Assembly (NCBI RefSeq): GCF_003390335.1
Contig: NZ_QUOU01000001.1
Location: 620,001-684,000, forward strand
From: Thalassotalea euphylliae
GTDB lineage: Bacteria; Pseudomonadota; Gammaproteobacteria; Enterobacterales; Alteromonadaceae
DNA length: 64,000 nt
Direction of reading: 5' to 3'
The notes under the pieces are model-generated. The model had not been told where the DNA came from and did not search any database. It saw only the letters and a program-made list of their open reading frames with translations. A program made the translations under genes and the position numbers. Below are positions 63,201 through 64,000 of the stretch, piece by piece; positions within the stretch are counted from its first letter, which is position 1; each line of letters opens with the position of its first letter.

Positions 63201-64000
63201 AGGCGAAAAATATTGAGTTAATTCTCGATACCGTTGGCCTATCCGACCGTCAAATCGTCGGTGATCCCAGTAGAATTCGCCAAGTGCTGACCAATCTGAT
63301 TAGCAATGCCGTCAAGTTTACTCATCAAGGGGAAATCTTGGTGAAAGCGAGTTTGGTTGAAGAGGACGATAGCCACTGGCGATTGTTGCTTACCGTGAGT
63401 GACACTGGCATTGGGGTGGCAAAAGAAAAGCAGCATTTGTTGTTTGAAAAATTTCGCCAAGTGGACTCGTCAACGACGCGCAATTACGGCGGTACGGGAT
63501 TGGGCTTGGCGATTGTCAAAAAACTGTGTCGCCGTATGGATGGCGATGTCAGTGTCCGCAGTGCGGCTGGGCAGGGTAGTGAGTTTACCTGTGATATTTG
63601 TGTAGGCAAAACGCCACAAATAGTGCCGCGTATGCCGAAAGTCGATATTAGCCAGCTGAATGTCCTTGTCGTTGACGACAATAATACTAATCGCGAAGTG
63701 CTAGAGCGCCAGTTAAGCCAATGGGGAGCAGCGGTTGTCTCGTGTAAAACTGGTGCAGAAGCGATAGCCCATTGTCAGCAGCGTATCGACCTGCAGCAGC
63801 CCTTGTATGACATTGCCATTTTAGATCGTCAAATGCCCGCGATGGATGGTGAGGTGCTGGCGCGAGCGTTGAAAAAACTCGATGTCGGTAATGGCATGAA
63901 ACTTATCGTCATGACCTCAATGCAAACCCCTGGCGATGGCAAGCGCTTCGCACAAATGGGCTTTAGCGGTTACTTTCCAAAACCGGCAACCATTAATGAC
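60224..64000 (+). CDS. Hybrid sensor histidine kinase with PAS, GAF and receiver domains (cut by right edge)
   Basis: The frame from the ATG at 60224 is open for 1259 codons to the window edge. Two membrane helices (about 14-30 and 184-206) flank a periplasmic helical region. Then come PAS (about 226-340), GAF (about 360-505), three more PAS (about 515-880), HisKA with His911 in MSHEIRTPMNG, HATPase with NLISNAVKFTH and GGTGLGLAIVKKL, and a receiver domain with Asp1201 in ILDRQMPAMDG. The receiver continues beyond the window, and further domains such as Hpt may follow. The input signal is unknown. No partner regulator is visible here. Confidence 0.88.
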   Translation, partial: MQKMHSVLANFTRRYILLFALNVLLVAVAFSQLRLHYQEQQVFQQVSKVADDQRNSLQQISLLLVQYQQANKVNSPSKLVAKVIATAQAMRENQAALVQHVELLMANEASDFSLNMATYRDLNQRLAAYLTSAEALARDATMSAQQMANINALASDSFVIALEQALTVFKHEASERFQASERIGALIWTVTVLVFLAVACYAYYVIRNLLQQTYSKLSNERNRASDFQFAINKHSLVLQFDQQGIITFYNQRFSQVYGYESDALLFQPVEKLRSDHHTDAFIDKIYQTLRTGSVWRGELCTLSCNGRKLWFTTTIVPLKADKKHNKFMLIQNDITEQRQTELALKRIHDLTSDSSANFERKIDNLLALGCELFHLPLGIVSQVQDQDYTVLFARSTNDAVCAGESFPLAKTACFHALNTNKPIAIERISESDISGHPCYQNVALETYIGAPILVDGKRFGTLNFSSAEPYSHEFIDADLEIIQLIAQWIGYELMRKQQREQLLGQQQLMEQMSQLARLGVWEVDLRTNQIYWSPMTKQIHEVAPDYVPDLDTAINFYKAGRSRELITKLVERSISHGESYQQELELITATGKEIWVVAKGEAEFENGECIRLYGSFQDITNRIEAQQELADSNERLASVMQATAVGIWDWEIDTDKAVLNERWANIIGYTLAELAPTTGQTWTSRLHPDDLILSQQELQRHWRGETQYYSCETRLRHKEGHWLWVLDTGKVVEWHNDGRPKRMIGTHLDISEQKNAEQKIKDSNRRMQLAADSGGIGVWDYNVLTNELQWDDWMLKLYGIERENFSGALSAWRQGLHPDDRKRIYSTHQQAIDSAGKFEAQFRIIRPSGEIRYLKATAINTVNDDGQVTNMIGVNYDITERVRNELALTAAKTQAESAVKAKNEFLASMSHEIRTPMNGVIGMLDLLQDTELSKDQQHKVSLAQSSANSLLQLINDILDFSKIDADKLDLEAIVFDLAHMMGELSESMAPQVQAKNIELILDTVGLSDRQIVGDPSRIRQVLTNLISNAVKFTHQGEILVKASLVEEDDSHWRLLLTVSDTGIGVAKEKQHLLFEKFRQVDSSTTRNYGGTGLGLAIVKKLCRRMDGDVSVRSAAGQGSEFTCDICVGKTPQIVPRMPKVDISQLNVLVVDDNNTNREVLERQLSQWGAAVVSCKTGAEAIAHCQQRIDLQQPLYDIAILDRQMPAMDGEVLARALKKLDVGNGMKLIVMTSMQTPGDGKRFAQMGFSGYFPKPATIND

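Overview
The window is a chromosomal segment of a marine gammaproteobacterium. It most resembles Alteromonadales of the Colwellia/Thalassotalea kind. The evidence is the gene content: a nagK-nagA pair, divergent mutS/recA, an lpoA-yraN-diaA-dolP block facing rsmI, rnpB, and many secreted proteases, sulfatases, TonB receptors and PEP-CTERM proteins. The genus is inferred from protein character only. No 16S rRNA, tRNA gene or CRISPR array was seen.

Layout. 1-9.4 kb, mostly minus strand: a chemotaxis-receptor N-terminus cut by the left edge, a ModF-like double ATPase, nagA and nagK, a type IV pilin-like protein on plus, a small exported two-repeat protein, an unknown protein and mutS. 9.5-16.2 kb is core genome: recA with a LexA box, the dolP-diaA-yraN-lpoA block, rsmI plus a small protein, and RNase P RNA. 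16.2-28.4 kb is an AT-rich mobile island starting right after rnpB. It holds tandem 12-bp repeats, a truncated integrase, nested IS3/IS256 elements, a truncated resolvase, a second integrase remnant and a RiPP-type peptide cluster. Near its far end lies a short rnpB-like fragment. 28.4-33 kb carries a BaeR-like regulator, a lipoprotein sulfatase, a PEP-CTERM protein and an enoyl-CoA hydratase-like protein. 33.3-44.3 kb carries a LytS/LytTR two-component pair, an outer-membrane protein, a 1091-residue BNR/VPS10-type propeller, a large subtilase and a second PEP-CTERM protein. 44.6-64 kb carries a TPR-BaeS-like kinase, a hydrolase-like protein, a three-gene PepSY membrane operon, an orphan flagellin, an acyl-CoA synthetase, a MITE-like element, a Crp/Fnr regulator, a solute-binding protein, an exported RidA, a TonB receptor with a thioredoxin-like partner, and a hybrid kinase cut by the right edge.

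The most interesting system is the peptide cluster at 20,983-27,909. It has an ATP-grasp enzyme of the MvdD/graspetide type split by an IS630-like element, a 50-residue precursor with a double-glycine leader and an acidic, Cys-containing core, a hairpin attenuator, an HlyD-type fusion protein, a C39-peptidase ABC transporter and an unknown exported 366-residue protein. Together they read as a modified-peptide maturation and export pathway without radical SAM, SPASM or LanM-type genes. If the two halves of the ATP-grasp do not complement each other, the modification step is dead. Removing the insertion together with one copy of a 3-bp direct repeat restores the reading frame.
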